Below, piece after piece: positions 1 to 12,071 of a DNA stretch of 64,000 nucleotides. A program made the translations under genes and the position numbers. A model generated the notes under the pieces. It was not told the DNA's origin. It was given only the letters and a program-made list of their open reading frames with translations, and made no database searches. This DNA is from Filosporella fistucella (taxonomy: Eukaryota; Ascomycota; Leotiomycetes; Helotiales). The DNA is taken from positions 186,001-250,000 of the forward strand of contig JAQJZZ010000017.1 of assembly GCA_030077755.1 (NCBI GenBank), given 5' to 3'. Each line of letters begins with the position of its first letter. Within the stretch, counting starts at the first letter, position 1.

Positions 1-2
1 TG

Positions 3-170
3 AGGAGTTATCTCGAGGCTGATTATGGAGAGAATGGCGGCGATGTACCAAAGATGACCATTTCGAAGGTTAGGCGCAAGCGGTTCATTCGAGGTGATTT
101 ACGATATGCGGTTAGGAAGACATGCACGTTCTTTGGATTGAAGCCGAGAGGGGTGTTACGAAGATTATGA
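3..170 (+). CDS. C-terminal end of an unidentified protein (5' part outside window)
   Basis: An open frame enters from the left edge in phase with base 3 and ends at a TGA at 168-170, giving about 55 residues. The tail is strongly basic (KVRRKRFIRG near the middle, then a run ending RGVLRRL), and the stop is followed by T-rich sequence as expected of a fungal 3' UTR. I do not recognise the family from this fragment. The frame could also be a chance opening, because only the last exon, or part of it, is visible. There are no neighbours that help: the next gene converges on it from the right. Confidence 0.4.
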   Translation, partial: RSYLEADYGENGGDVPKMTISKVRRKRFIRGDLRYAVRKTCTFFGLKPRGVLRRL

Positions 171-478
171 CGACTGCAGATGGCTTTTCTTATGGTGTCT
201 GAATGGAGTTGAATTGTTGGCTTAGGGGCATAGCGTGGAACTTTTATTTGGCTTGGTATCTGGCTTTTATGATTGTCGATCTGTCTATCTCAAGGATTGA
301 CATTTCGATCACGATGTAATGTAGAGTAGCGAGCTACCTCACTTTAACATGAATTTGATACCATCAAGAATTTCGACTTGCATAATGCTTGAACAGAACT
401 CCGCTGGCTGAGATCTACCCGCCATTCATGCTATGAAGACCACAAAATATATTGTCCAAATCACTTTTCCGGTAACAT
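171..478. other. intergenic, convergent 3' ends
   Basis: No open frame with coding character is seen. The stretch lies between the stop of the left-edge gene and the stop of the minus-strand glycolipid transfer protein gene, so it should hold both 3' UTRs and polyadenylation sites. Confidence 0.6.
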
Positions 479-1307
479 TTACCACTTGGCCTCTTTCCTA
501 TCCAAGAAACCCTTGAGAATGGCAATCAGCTGCTCCAATGCAGCTAACCAGACTCTCAATTCTGCTTCTACCTTCTCCTTGTCTTCTCCCAACTTGATGT
601 AGAAATCTTTTCGGTATGGGCATGCAGACATAGCGGCTGAGAAGATGGGTTTCACCATGAAGGAGTGGTGAGGTTTGAGGGTGTTACCGTAGGCATTTCG
701 GAAAGAGGTGGAGAGTTCTTCGGAGGAGGCAGCGAGGTTTTGGGAGAGAGCAATGGAGGTAAATTCTAGACCACTGTTTGTTTATGGTTAGCTTGGGAAG
801 TAGGGCTTGGGAAGTAGGGCTGGCGAATATGAGATATGGTGAGACCAACCGGACAAGCCACACGAGTCCCTCTGTAGCGGTGTGTTTCTTTGTCTTCAAT
901 TCGTTGAGGACGAGGTCCTGTAGGCTGGCGGAATCGGCCGGGGCAGCAAGTTGTCTATCTCTAATTTTCTGAAGATGGTGAGCCGCTATCATACCGGAGG
1001 GAGGTGGAGGAGTGGACCTTGACATTGCCCAGCATGTCACTCTTCACTGGTTGGAAAGCCATGGAGCCAAGTACGTCTTGTATTGTTAGCTACTGACATT
1101 GGCAGACAGAGAGAATGCGGGCATTGGTCTGGACATATAAATCAATGAAAACATACCAAACAGAGTAGTCAAAGACTCAGCAGCTTCCAGAAACTCTGTG
1201 GTAGAGACAGCATTATCCTTCTCCTTATCAACCGGGACATCTGTGAAGGATTTCTTAAGAGTATCGAGGAAGGTTCCTCCTGGTGGGTAAGCGTTTACTG
1301 CTGCCAT
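479..1307 (-). CDS. glycolipid transfer protein (HET-C2-like)
   Basis: Small cytosolic protein of the GLTP fold, which moves glycosphingolipids between membranes; Podospora HET-C2, a vegetative incompatibility factor, is in this family. Exons on the minus strand are 1157-1307, 1018-1076, 850-968 and 479-773, giving 207 aa, the usual family length. The DVLGS block (from 51) is followed by the predicted headgroup-binding set Asp64, Asn68, Lys71, Trp107 (GLVWLVRG) and His145 (PHHSF). The C-terminus has the conserved ACPYRKDFY block and the closing helix. Intron 2 needs an unusual GTCCAC donor (bases 1017-1012) to keep the conserved GNVKKIRDRQ run; the more usual-looking GTATGA donor gives an intron of under 40 nt or breaks the frame. 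The start is the ATG at 1307, before MAAVNAYPPGG. The family call is firm. Whether it acts in incompatibility here is unknown. Confidence 0.9.
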
Positions 1308-2333
1308 TTTGTATGAATTCGAGATGTACAAGAATATTGAGAGGAGAAGATGCTGTTGAGACCTTCGAGTCGGTCAAGAAAGTAGGTAGGGAGGTGTCAA
1401 CTGAAGTGGGGCAGGGTTCGAGACTCGTGGACTGCACGTGATGTGGCGGGGGAATTGGAAGGCGCGAGGGGAAATGAGGGGGCTATTTTGGGAGGTTAGA
1501 GCTCCTCTTCTCGACAACTCTCTGCATCATCTGTCGCGTTTCGCAAACACTTCTGCCAAAGTGTGCCAATTAGTCCATCAAACCTCAAATTTTTCGATTT
1601 TGAAGTGTTTCTTCCATTCCGGTATATTTGCAAAGAGGTGCGATGGCTATTCAAAGAGCAATCCTTGAACAATCAACTCTGCCATTCGCCAGTTGCTTTG
1701 GTACGAGATGCACATCAAACTGGATTCGTCACATTGCCCCTCATTTGAGTAGTATACTCATTATTATCAAATTTGCTTCTGAACAATAAGATTACCTATT
1801 GGTGGTAGTTTTTCATTCGGGGATTTCATTCGTTTTTTAAACATCCTACTATCAACCGCTTTGGCAGTGTCACTGGATACCAGTCACACCATATTTCATA
1901 CAACTACCCAGCTCTTCACTGAATCCGGATGTCAACGAAGCCAGCCAAGTGATCCATATTAAATGTATGCAGGTCCTTCAAGGATCTCCTGATGACAGTC
2001 CACACAATCAAGATACCGATGATCTGCCGCATCTTATCTTTGGCTGCCCGTTTTTCGGTGCTATTGTCATGTCACTTTTCTGGCACAATGACGTCGATTT
2101 GCACAATTTTAGAATTGATAGGGAATGTAGATTGATGAGTTATCAGAAGAGGAGGCTATGTTCTTCATTCATATCAAAAATATAATCTTCTATTCTAACA
2201 AGGATAATGCATGATTTCGGTTCAGAGCTTCGAAAGTCACGATATTTTCCGGTTTGTAGCTACACAAATTGGCCGGAGAAAGGCCTCTCTTCATTGATAA
2301 GGGCTCAAAGTCCATTTCTCTTGTTAGTCAATC
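1308..2333. other. intergenic, divergent promoter region
   Basis: This region lies between the start of the GLTP-like gene (minus) and the SET gene (plus), so it holds both promoters. Short open frames exist in several phases but none shows signal, domain or splice support. No tRNA-like A/B box pair was found. Confidence 0.5.
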
Positions 2334-3850
2334 ATGGATATTATCACCCCCAACCGCACATCGTCCTCAATACACGCTCTCGACTCGTCCTTAAGCAATT
2401 TATCTTTGAGTCTGTCGAGGTCGATGGAAGATCTCGAGCGAAAGCTGCTTCAGACCGCCAACACTTATTACTCCGAGGAGCGGTATCGAGAGTCGGCTGA
2501 CATACTAAAACGGGTATGCAAAGAATTCCCACACAATAAGCCAGCGAAGGGGGAACTGTCTAGAACAATTTCTCGTCTTCTCGAACAGCAAAGAGGGTTT
2601 TACAATTGGAGATTGATGCATGTTGAAGTTCAACAATTAACGCCACCATCTCTCGATCATGCTTCATATACTGGACCCGTGGAAGCTCGGGAGTCAGTGG
2701 GCAAAGACCGAGGATTATTCACCACATTGGCAATAAAGGCAGGCGACCTTTTATTGTGTGAGAAAGCTTTCTCATACTTCTACTCTCATGAAAATCGGAG
2801 CACTCCTTCTGGCTTGATGGAAGCGACAATACGGAAACTCTCTCGAAATCCAGAACTCATGCCATCCCTCATTTCCGTGTACCATGGGACTTACACACCG
2901 ACATTCGAGGTTGGCGGAAAGTTAATTGTCGACCCGTGAGTAAATCAATCTCGTTCTCATGAATTAGCTAACGTTGGAATAGCTATTTAGTTGAGAGGGT
3001 CATGACTCTCAATTCTTTTGGTGGCTCTGATACAAGTCTTTCCTCTCATCTCTCAGATTCGAATAAAGGCCACTCATCAGGAATCTGGATACAGGCAGCA
3101 ATCATCAACCATTCTTGCATCGGCAATTGTCGGCGCAGCTTCATTGGCGATATGCTGATCATCAGGGCGACTCAAAACTTACCGGCAAATACAGAACTCC
3201 TCTGGCCATATCGCAATCCTCCTGCAAATGATCCAGACTATGCAGCAACGCAAGTTGAGCTGCAAGAGTATGGTTTCGTCTGTGGGTGCGATTTATGTCT
3301 CGATGCGAAGTCGACTGGGAAGAAGTCGTTGAAGAAACGGGACAGCCTAAGATCAGAGTTGTCTGCTAGTTTTGCAACAGGGAGTACAACGAGAGGATTT
3401 GACTTTAGAAAGGTGGATACAGAACGAATTGAAAGATCATTAGCAGCTCTAGAAGCAACATATCGGAAGTCTTGTCTAGAGGTACCCCGAACTGGTTTAT
3501 GGGATCCGTATCTTGCTCTCACGAGAATATATGCACTCCTTGGACGAGCGGAAAGGGTGGTGTGGGGCACGTTAAAGGTCCTTGATATGCTAGGGTTTTC
3601 CGTGAAACAAACAAAGTCGGGTATGGAGGTCGAGAAATGGGGACTTCCCGTGGAGTATCTGGTGGAATGCTGGCTCTTACTTTGGACATCTTATGTCTTC
3701 CTGGGTGAAAAGACCAATGCTGCAGGGGCGAAGGAACTGGCTTTAGTAGCCTACAGAATAATCGTTGGTGAAGATTCAACATTCGAGGAGAGTTATGGTT
3801 CGAGAGCAAAGGATTTTGTCAAGCAAAAGAAGATTTGGACGAATTCCTGA
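2334..3850 (+). CDS. SET-domain protein with N-terminal helical (TPR-like) region, SMYD-like
   Basis: Two exons, 2334-2935 and 2983-3850, joined by a 47-nt intron with a GTGAGT donor, a GCTAAC branch and a TAG acceptor, give 489 aa. The N-terminal 120 residues look helical (YYSEERYRESADILKRVCKE), typical of the TPR-like part of fungal SET/MYND-less proteins. The SET domain is seen as the SVGKDRGLFTTLAIKAGDLL start, the NHSCIGNCRR signature shortly after the intron, the RATQNLPANTELLWPY end, and a Cys-rich CGCDLC post-SET-like motif. Such proteins are presumed lysine methyltransferases, but many fungal ones have no known substrate. The start is the first ATG of the open frame; a downstream in-frame ATG (MEDLERKL) near residue 31 is an alternative. 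Confidence 0.85.
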
Positions 3851-6220
3851 AGTGATAGAATAGATACCAGTAGATTTTCACAAAGACGCGTTTAGAAATA
3901 TAAGCTTATCAATATCAGGCCTTTTCGACGCCTCACTGCTTCTTACTGGTCAACGCGAAGTCTCGGCAACGCGTCACTTTAACGAACCCGGTCCAATCAG
4001 AGCATCAAATCCACGTTTCATTTCTAGGCAGCGATGGGAGGCCTCCTGCGACTTGCAACAAGAATAATTTCGACGTGCAACATAAAGTCTATGGTCGGAA
4101 GGTCGGCGATAATGAGTTGCCACCTTATGCTGAAGAAGGAAGCATTTGACAGATCAGGTAGATAAGATCCTTCGTCGAGAATTTCGTCCAGGTTGAGGGT
4201 TCAGTTGACGCCAGGTCAGGTGCTTCTCCTCATAACTAACGATTTGCACGTGATGAATTAGGGGGATGTCAGAAAATCTCAGGACTTTCGACAAAGTCCT
4301 AAATATGTTCGATCCTCCAAGACATTTCAAAGGAAATACAGAGTTACATGATGCCAGGATGTCCTCACCCTAATGGGCGTACTTTTTTCCCCCCAACTTG
4401 GTGCAATTTAAATTCGTCCTGCGAAGAGCGATGAAGGTATCGGCGGTAGATTACTTGGAAGTCTCGCCCCCCTATCATTTTATTTTTGAGATTCGACATA
4501 CCAGGCAATACAACTGCTCGTAAAAGGCCATTGGAAAGTCAGAGAGATGCAACTGATCTCAAGATCAATTGTGAACCGATAAACCTCCACGCAAGATCTA
4601 CCTCTCCTCGACTCTACTATACTTACCTAGAAAGACTTCCAGATCATTTTCATCAAATAACCCCAACATTACATGCCAACCTACACACTTCTCTTCAACT
4701 CCTCAAGCACAAACATATTTCACGCTCCTCATCATCTCTCTATTCTCCAAGCACCCACCCTCTTGAACCCCGCTTACCAGCCCAACAGACTCATAATCCC
4801 CCTCACAGGTCAAACCATCGTGATATACATATACAATCACTTCTGTAGGGCAGCCTGGAGATGTAAATCCGTTGAAATCAGGTCAACGGCTAATTCTGTA
4901 AGAAGAAACGGCACAGTTCTCGCCGTGGCATTGGTCTAGGACTATGTTGCCATTGTAGATGGCGTTTTGACATGCACTTTGCTAATTGCGTGCTCTGTGG
5001 GAGAACGGGATGTGGAGGAATGCCAGGTTCGGTCTGAGTAGCATGCTCTTTCTACCATATAGGCTTGGATAGATGGTACGAGAGGGAGGAGAGCCTGAGG
5101 GTGTTAATATCAGTCAATAATTACGGGTCAGAAAAAAGAAAGGTACCTTTGACAGTTATATTACGATGATTGATTGAAGTAGTAATGATATTTAAAGCTA
5201 ATTTCGACTTCGAAGGCTTTGAGTCTTGTGCTTCTACTCTCGTTTTCTCCGCTCAAACATATATCATCGCATTACGTCGAAGACAGCTTCCCCAAACCTT
5301 CATGTAGCCGATCACAACAAAAAAAGAATTCGATTGCGAGATTTTCTTCTCTCATCAAAAGTCACCTAATCTTCCGCTGCGAATGGCGAAGCAAAAGCTG
5401 GAGGTGTTGATCTGTTTTCCCTTTTTCAGGAAGTTCGGATTGACTTACTCTTCAGCATACAAGGTTTGGGAAGGTGTGAAGTGGTGATATTTGAGGCGGG
5501 GATGATCTCCCGTAGTGCCCATGGAATGCTCGGAGTGGATTCTGGTGAAGTGTGGAGACATTCCATTCCCCCCCTTTAGAGGCGAGGTCATGTGATGCAA
5601 CTTCCCAACCCAAATTACCTTCCCCCACCTCAAATTCGCCATCTCCATATATATATATATAATTAAATACCTGCTCATCTTTTAACCCGGCCCCAGATCA
5701 GGCTCGGTGGTCGGGTCGCAAATTCCCCCACCTCCAGAGCGTAAGTTAAATTCCCACTTCTAACAAGAACAAAGCTAACCATTACAGTACAACACGCAAA
5801 TCCCCTCCAGCTCGCGGCGCCCCTCCATTCGAAAACCCTGACTCGACAAAAACCCCATTGGGGGTATCTTGGCCCGCCCTTCGGGGCAGGAAAAGTTTTG
5901 CTTTGGAAAACTACTTTTTTGTCTTTCTTTTTGGTCCATTGGGTTTCTTATGGTTGAGACCTCTCTTCTCTTTTTTTTTCTATGGAGAGTAATCGAGGAA
6001 AGTCGATCAAAATTTCGCCGAGTTTTTCTTAACAATTGCAATTTTTAACTGGACACATCTAGCGCAGTGTTTTAGCATCTTCTGTGGTGAGAAAGAAATA
6101 GAATGGAGTCATTCGCGTTGAACGGAGAAATAGCTTTGAAATTCGATATGAGAGTGTTACATGATATCTCTAACAAAAGAGGCTACAAACGATGCTGTTC
6201 ACTTCCAATGGGGTCTCTCT
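3851..6220. other. 2.4 kb without a convincing gene
   Basis: The 3' flanks of the SET gene (left) and of the minus-strand MFS gene (right) meet here. A pyrimidine-rich tract at about 4570-4830 gives long but low-complexity open frames (for example an ATG at 4673 with an 88-codon frame) with no signal peptide, domain or splice pattern, so I do not call a gene. A CACGTG sits near 4247. The region around 5560-5900 is C/T-rich and contains a short AT microsatellite. Confidence 0.4.
5647..5660. repeat. (AT)7 microsatellite
   Basis: Seven uninterrupted AT units are seen directly, in non-coding sequence. Confidence 0.9.
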
Positions 6221-8123
6221 TCACCGCGATACTGTTCCTCTCTTCCCAAATTCCCTACCCGATCTCATCTCAACGTCTTCTACAACCGACCTCTCTCTGG
6301 CGTCTCGCTCACTATTCTGCTCAATGCTTTTGCCCAAGTTCTTCACAAAAGCCAGACTCATCACTGCACCCACGCCAACCAGGACACACATTGTGATCCA
6401 AACACCTCGTAAAGCATTCACATATGCATGTGTAATATTTTCTCTTATCACGTACTGATTTTTTGGCAATCCTTGGATGAAAGGCACCAACGATGTGGCG
6501 TTTCTGGCCCAATTCTCTGCATAATGTGGTCCTTGCCAACTCAGTGCATCATTTTGTTTGATATTTCTCTTAAGCAAATTTTGGAATATCACTCCGCCGA
6601 TGACTACTCCTAGTGTTTGGCCTAGCGAGCGAAAAAGAGACAATGTTGCTGTCGCGAGAGAGAAGTTGAAAGGCATGGATGCTTGGACTGCGGAAAGGAG
6701 AGCAGGATCCACAATACTGAAGCCGATACTTGGGACGAGTGAGAAGATGATCCAGATACCGTTTAAAGTGTGAGGCTGGATGGTTGCAACGAGAGCTGTT
6801 CCGACGATTGCAAGAGTGTAACCGATCCACTGAACTTGTTAGCCTTGATGGGGTAACATGAGGTTTGACCTACGAGAGCAGGTCTACATTTGCCTGTGAC
6901 TACAATAAAGACTCCAACTGCCAGAAAACCAAGTGACATCGGACCTGTGAACAACAGCAGGGTGACCCCAGTCTTTAGTGGATGCATGTTTTTTGTCATT
7001 TCAAAGTACAAAGGCATGTAGTGAATTATAGACCAGAGCGCCATACCATTCATTGTAGTCGCAATATATGCCACCCTGCTTGTTCTTGTGTCGAAAAGTG
7101 CCTGTGGCAAAATACGCCCGATGGTATAAAACGACGAATACATGGGCAGAAGGATGAAAGCCACGAATACTGAAATGAGTAGAGGGACTGCTGTATGTAC
7201 TGAGATCCAAGGATATTTCACACCACCTGACTTCAATCAGCATATTTTTCAGATCAATATCAAGAAAGCACACTTACCCAACTAAGAGGGATTAAGATTC
7301 CAACAAGACAAATACCACAAGCAATAATTCTGACCCAGTCAATTTTTCTCAGTGCTTCAGAGACTCCCACTACTCTTGGCTTCAAGCGGAGACAAATTGC
7401 TATGCCAACCAACGAAAGAGCACTGGCTGAAACTTGAAGCCAGAAGATCCATCTCCAGCCATTTTGAGCCAGAAATCCGCCTATGATGGGTCCGACAGTG
7501 CAGCCAAGACACCATACTGCTCCCATACCCCCAAATAATCTGACTCGATCTCTAAAATTGATTTTCTCGTCTAGAATCACATACGTGAGTGCGCAGACAC
7601 CTCCTGAGCCGATACCTTGGATAGCTCGTCCCGTTAAGAGGAATGTGAAGCCATGAGACAGAGCAGAGAGAATTGATCCGGCTGTGAGCAATAAAACAGA
7701 AGTAAGAAGGAAAGGCTTAGGTGATAGGGAGTGTGAGAGAGCTGTGAAGAGAGGATGAGAGATGGTTGTTGCGAGGAGGAAAGAAGTTGTCGTCCAGAAG
7801 GAGGAGAGTGCTGGAGCATGGAACTCAAGAGAGAGTGTCTTGACCATATTAGCAAAGTATCTTACTCACTGACGCAAGGATAAAGGGCGTACCGGGTAAG
7901 CAGTCGATAACACAGTTGTGTTCAACGCACAGATGAAAATCAATAGACACAGCAGACCCAATGAGACTTTCGTTTTTGATGTCAGAGGTGGCAAAGCTGG
8001 AGGTCGTTCTGGAAGTGGAGCAAGACTTGGCTTTGAAATCTCTGGTTCATGGAGATTTATTGATTCGAATTGTAGCAATACCGGTGGAGTTCGAGGAGGG
8101 TTGCGGGACTCTGGAGAATGCAT
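6221..8123 (-). CDS. MFS drug:H+ antiporter, DHA2 (14-TMS) type
   Basis: Minus-strand exons 7893-8123, 7278-7838, 6874-7230 and 6221-6829 give 585 aa, normal for 14-helix DHA2 multidrug or metabolite exporters of the plasma membrane. After a Pro-rich cytosolic N-terminus (about 50 aa) comes TM1 with ALNTTVLSTAYP. Intron 1 (branch TGCTAAT, AAG acceptor) restores the family run TAYPTLSLEFHAPALSSFW. The motif C region shows GRAIQGIGSGGV, and later segments read GPIIGGFL and GVVIGGVIFQ. All junctions keep frame. The gene lies at the left end of the accessory block containing the PKS, so export of its product is a reasonable inference, but the 13 kb between them holds other genes. Substrate unknown. 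Confidence 0.85.
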
Positions 8124-8900
8124 TTTGACGATGCAGAGGGATTTAGACAGATGACGTGCAATGTGTGAGATATAGAATAGAGTGAGATACAGGCTTGAGA
8201 TATATTTTTCAAGTCCAGTATTGGTCTGAATGATTTGATCTTCTTTGAATCATCTATCTGCTGAATAACGTTGGCCGACTTTAATTCCTCAATTGGAAAG
8301 TTCTTTCACATCTGATTATTTACTTGATTATTCACGTAATCAACAGCTAAATATACTACCTCAAATGGCCGATGAATGCATATGAATTCACTTCAAAGCT
8401 TGAGAAGAAGACATCCTCATTGATTAGGCATGAGACCCATTCGCGACGAGAAAAGGGGAGGTTTATTGTCACGTGTCTTCTATCCCATATCTTCTATCGG
8501 ACAGATGCTATGAAAATATAACGTGTCGCAGGAGTTCACTCATCGCATCATCTATTCGAATAATCAATTAAACTGAAACATCGGTATTCGATTATAGCAA
8601 GGCAACCTGTGTGCTGGCAGCCATGTAGCATGCCGCAATTTGTGCTGCCACATTGTCGCATCTAGTAATAGCATCGTAGCCCTCAAGCGGGATGGAGAAT
8701 TGGATACGGTGCATCCAATAGCAATCAATTAAATTAGTAACATCCAACAGGCTATTTTGATCATTCCTATTCTCAGGTTTGCCGAGGTGGCACAATAGAT
8801 GCTGCGCTTTGGGGGCGGCCAACTGGATGGCCTCCTCACCAATAAGTGTCGATTTAACGATTCAGGTACCCGAAAAACTTGAGTCAACTTTGAGACAAAT
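8124..8900. other. intergenic; possible minus-strand coding relic at about 8592-8850
   Basis: This region holds the promoters of the MFS gene (minus) and the membrane-protein gene (plus). On the minus strand, a frame of about 85 codons ends at 8592 and contains protein-like sequence (CYWMHRIQFSIPLEGYD, then a Cys/Ala-rich end). It has no ATG, and a stop lies immediately upstream, so it is either a relic exon or chance. I could not assign a family. Confidence 0.25.
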
Positions 8901-9823
8901 ATGCTGGAAAATAATTCCTACAAAACACCAATTGTTGTGTCAGAAACTCGCCGCCATGTTCACGATGCGCCGGAGCATTACGTAGATGATTCACTTCAAC
9001 ACTATGTCAATGACACACCTCAGCATCTTAAACCTGTTACTTCACTGAGTCGACAGAACCTAGATTATCGTCTTGGTGCGCCGCATCCTTTCCCGCAATC
9101 TCAAAATTTTCCTTCCTCTCCAGGAAAAGAGCGGCGAAGCCCAAGTGGAACAGATACCAATTCCAGTCACTTAATCTTTGGATTGCGAAAGACGACTTTT
9201 TGGCTGGTCCTGACACTTATACTATTGTTGTTAGCTGCTGGAATATCGGGTGGTATTGTAGGAACGAAGGTGGGAAAGAACAAATCCACTCCAGCTAGGT
9301 AAGTTGTTCCCCCATATATGTGCCCCCTCAATTCTGACTCTTACCTAGCGGTCTAGTTGTTTCAACTACGATAGTCTCGCCATCTTCAGCTCCAACAAAC
9401 CCATCTCCTATTTCCTCCTCTATACCACCGATTTCAGCTTCACCAACATCTTCTGGGCCAATTTCGAGTGCAACAGGAACCTTAGGGCCTGGAGGGGTCC
9501 TGATCACTTGTCCCTCATCGGACAATGCAAATTACACGGCTCCTAACTCGAGAAGGCGATTTGTGAGGCAATGCAATACCGACTACTCAGGATGCGATAT
9601 ACAGACTGCTCAGTTACCGACACAAAGTATGACGGATTGTATCGATGCGTGTATGCGATGGAATGCCGATGCCGATGCGAACGCTACACGGTGTGTAGCC
9701 GTGAGTTGGTCTTATGCAACGGGTCCTCAGGGGACAGATTTGAATTACTGCTGGCTAAAAAGTGCTATCTGCCCACCTAAGAGTGCGGAAGGGCATGAAA
9801 GTGCTAAGATGATGTTTCGCTAA
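8901..9823 (+). CDS. single-pass membrane protein with Ser/Thr/Pro stalk and C-terminal Cys-rich (PAN/Apple-like) domain
   Basis: Exons 8901-9298 and 9349-9823 (50-nt intron, GTAAGT donor, CTAG acceptor) give 290 aa. There is no N-terminal signal peptide. An acidic/His-rich cytosolic region carries an imperfect duplication (HYVDDSLQ / HYVNDTPQ). It is followed by one clear hydrophobic segment at about residues 98-122 (FWLVLTLILLLLAAG), a Ser/Pro/Thr-rich stalk of about 50 residues, and a C-terminal domain with about eight cysteines (QCNTDYSGCD, DCIDACMRW, NYCWLKSAICPP). The topology resembles a type II anchored extracellular domain, and the cysteine spacing suggests a fungal PAN/Apple-like fold, usually a carbohydrate- or protein-binding module. 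Function unknown. It converges on the secreted-protein gene at 10036-12071. Confidence 0.7.
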
Positions 9824-10035
9824 AGGAAAGTGAACTGCTCTGGGGCAGTTGTGTATATGGTTAGGATGATTTTCAACGATCAATATCACGATTAAGATAG
9901 GTACGTAGGGGAGAATTCACAATCAGATGATATAGGTGTATCTTAGTAGACTTAGAAATTCCAAATGAAATCGGAGACTGATTTACAACGTTTGTTTGGA
10001 GCATCCAATGGTTTCATCTCCTACGCTCCGTCAAA

Positions 10036-12071
10036 TCACACTTCTAGATTCAACACAATATTTGGAGTCGCGGTTGAGTTTATTGGCATTGCATACGTGA
10101 TATTCCAAAACTCGAAATCACTAGCTACTGTTAGTGATGACTTTCAAACTCTCTCTCAATAGTGACTTACTGTATTGTACTGTCAGTTCCTCCAAAGAGA
10201 CCAGCGAAACCCAGCGAATAAGTTGAGTTCATGTTTCCAGTAACATTCACACTCAAACCTGGAATATCATTCCACCCTAGGATTGTTGTCTTCGAGCGAA
10301 ATGTGGATACTACGAAGCTGAAAATTGAAGCTTCAGTACCGTAAGGATATGTGATATTGAGTTGCCCGGGCGTAGCGACGATAATTGCTGCAGTTTCGGT
10401 GGGCCAGAGCTGATGTTCATTTATTAGCCCGCATTCTCCAGTGGCATAGGAGGTATGCCATTTGGAGGCGAGGAAATATCCAACTCACGCTGATGAATCC
10501 AATCTCGTCACCAGTTTGCCATTGCACAACGGCAGGGTTGAATTGGTTCTGGGTCTCTCTTGGTCCGCCAATATTGACTTCATCGAAAGATTCAGCACCA
10601 ATACTGATATTGGGAGCCAACCACGAGGTGATGTTACGACGTGCAAAATCGTATGCAGGTGAAATGATACTTGTGTTGAATACGTGCTCGCCTGAAAACG
10701 TTTCCAGGTTTGCTAGCACATCTTCGGGAATCATAGAATTCATGTAGTCTCCTAGAATGGCAAACAGTGGACTGTAGGCAAAATCGTCCGCATGTGACAT
10801 TGTTTGTGGCTTGATAATGATTAGCTTAGTTCTCAAATGGAGTTGGACAATCTTACTTCTGCTGTCAGAGAGGAGAATTCTTTCCCCACTGCATTCCAGA
10901 TGTGCAGGGCCAGAAGAGTGAAATATCTATTCATATCATATCCATAAGATCGATCCCAGGGTCCAGCAAGATTCTTGAGATCGGGGTGGTATAGTGCCGC
11001 CACAGTTCGCCAGGTTGAAGTGATCATGGAGGGTGCCACTTTCGTCATGATGGAATCACTTGGGAGATACTTGCTCCACAGACTCAGCGCATAAAGAGAT
11101 ACACCAGTATATGTAGGACTATTGAACTCCGACAAGGTATTTGTGCTGTTGGTGAATAGGTCATATATTTCATTGCCAAATGTTTCTCCTGCAAGAGTCA
11201 AATTGGAATCTCCGATACGAGAGCCTGTCCAGCTTGCTTGAAATGCTGTCATTAAGGCCTATGTGATTGTTACCATCGGAGTCAAAAGAAGAGAAAAAAG
11301 AAAAAAGAAAGGAAATCATACTCACTGGATTTGAGTATGATGCATATAAATTATCCTATAGCCGTCAATATACATCACGTAAATATCTCCACGTCAGGAC
11401 AAGGGCCCAAGGAGACCTCTCCCTGAGGGGCGACTTGGAGGAGTTTTCACTTACACCATCAACACCCCCAACACGGTATGTATCGCCAATTGATGAATTT
11501 TTCAGGGAATCTACAAGGAGATCCACCGTTGCATTGCTCATCAGATGTTCAAACTCTTCTATTGCAATGATCAATGTGGTTCCTACGAAGGATCTCCAAT
11601 TGGGATCCCAGCTCCCATAAATCTTTGCTGGATAAGCTGGAGAAGCAACAAATGGCTCTTCTGGCTCCTGCTGATAATCACCGTACCTGCAGTTTATTAA
11701 CGCAAATACTTTGGTTTGACTAGTACTTTGCATAGGTATAATTACCACTGATCTTTCGGATCTTTGAATTGAGCATGAACAATATTTGTCAAAATCTTCT
11801 CAGCTTCATTCACATCACTGTTGTTGTTTCGAGCAAGTAGACCTACGGCGTACCAAGCAGAACTTCTGGTTTCGTGGTGGAGAGCGCTGTTACCAAGGAC
11901 CCAACGAAGATAGCCTGGATCTGGATCGTAGTATTTGTCCATCCAGTTCATGGACTCTAGTAGAAGCTGGCGAGGGTTCGCTGACATGGTGGAGAGAAAT
12001 GAAGAATTGGAGGCATTGCACCAGGTTAGCAGGGCAGCGACTGCAAAAATGCAAGGTAAGTCAATCCGCAT
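10036..12071 (-). CDS. conserved secreted fungal protein of unknown function
   Basis: Seven minus-strand exons, 11746-12071, 11455-11686, 11326-11355 (30 nt), 10857-11258, 10489-10809, 10171-10409 and 10036-10120, give 544 aa. All junctions are frame-consistent with GT-AG introns of about 55-80 nt. Residues 1-20 form a signal peptide (IFAVAALLTWCNA core). The body has many predicted helices and repeated Trp/aromatic motifs: HHETRSSAWYAVGLLAR, SWDPNWRSFVGTT, RVGGVDGDNLYASYSNP, GPWDRSYGYDMNRYF. About ten N-x-S/T sequons suit a secreted glycoprotein. The pattern resembles a widespread fungal family that I know only as hypothetical; the helix-rich layout recalls alpha/alpha-toroid enzymes, but I see no assigned catalytic motif. 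The last exon uses a TAG acceptor at 10121-10123 that removes two in-frame stops. Confidence 0.8.

Noticed and set aside
1400..1420. GGTTCGAGACTC resembling a tRNA B box
   Set aside because: No A box, acceptor stem or anticodon arm can be folded around it on either strand.
4486..4939. Overlapping 88- and 120-codon frames in a CT-rich tract
   Set aside because: Pro/Ser/His-rich low-complexity translation in two phases at once, no domain or splice support; more like a pyrimidine-rich leader or intergenic tract.
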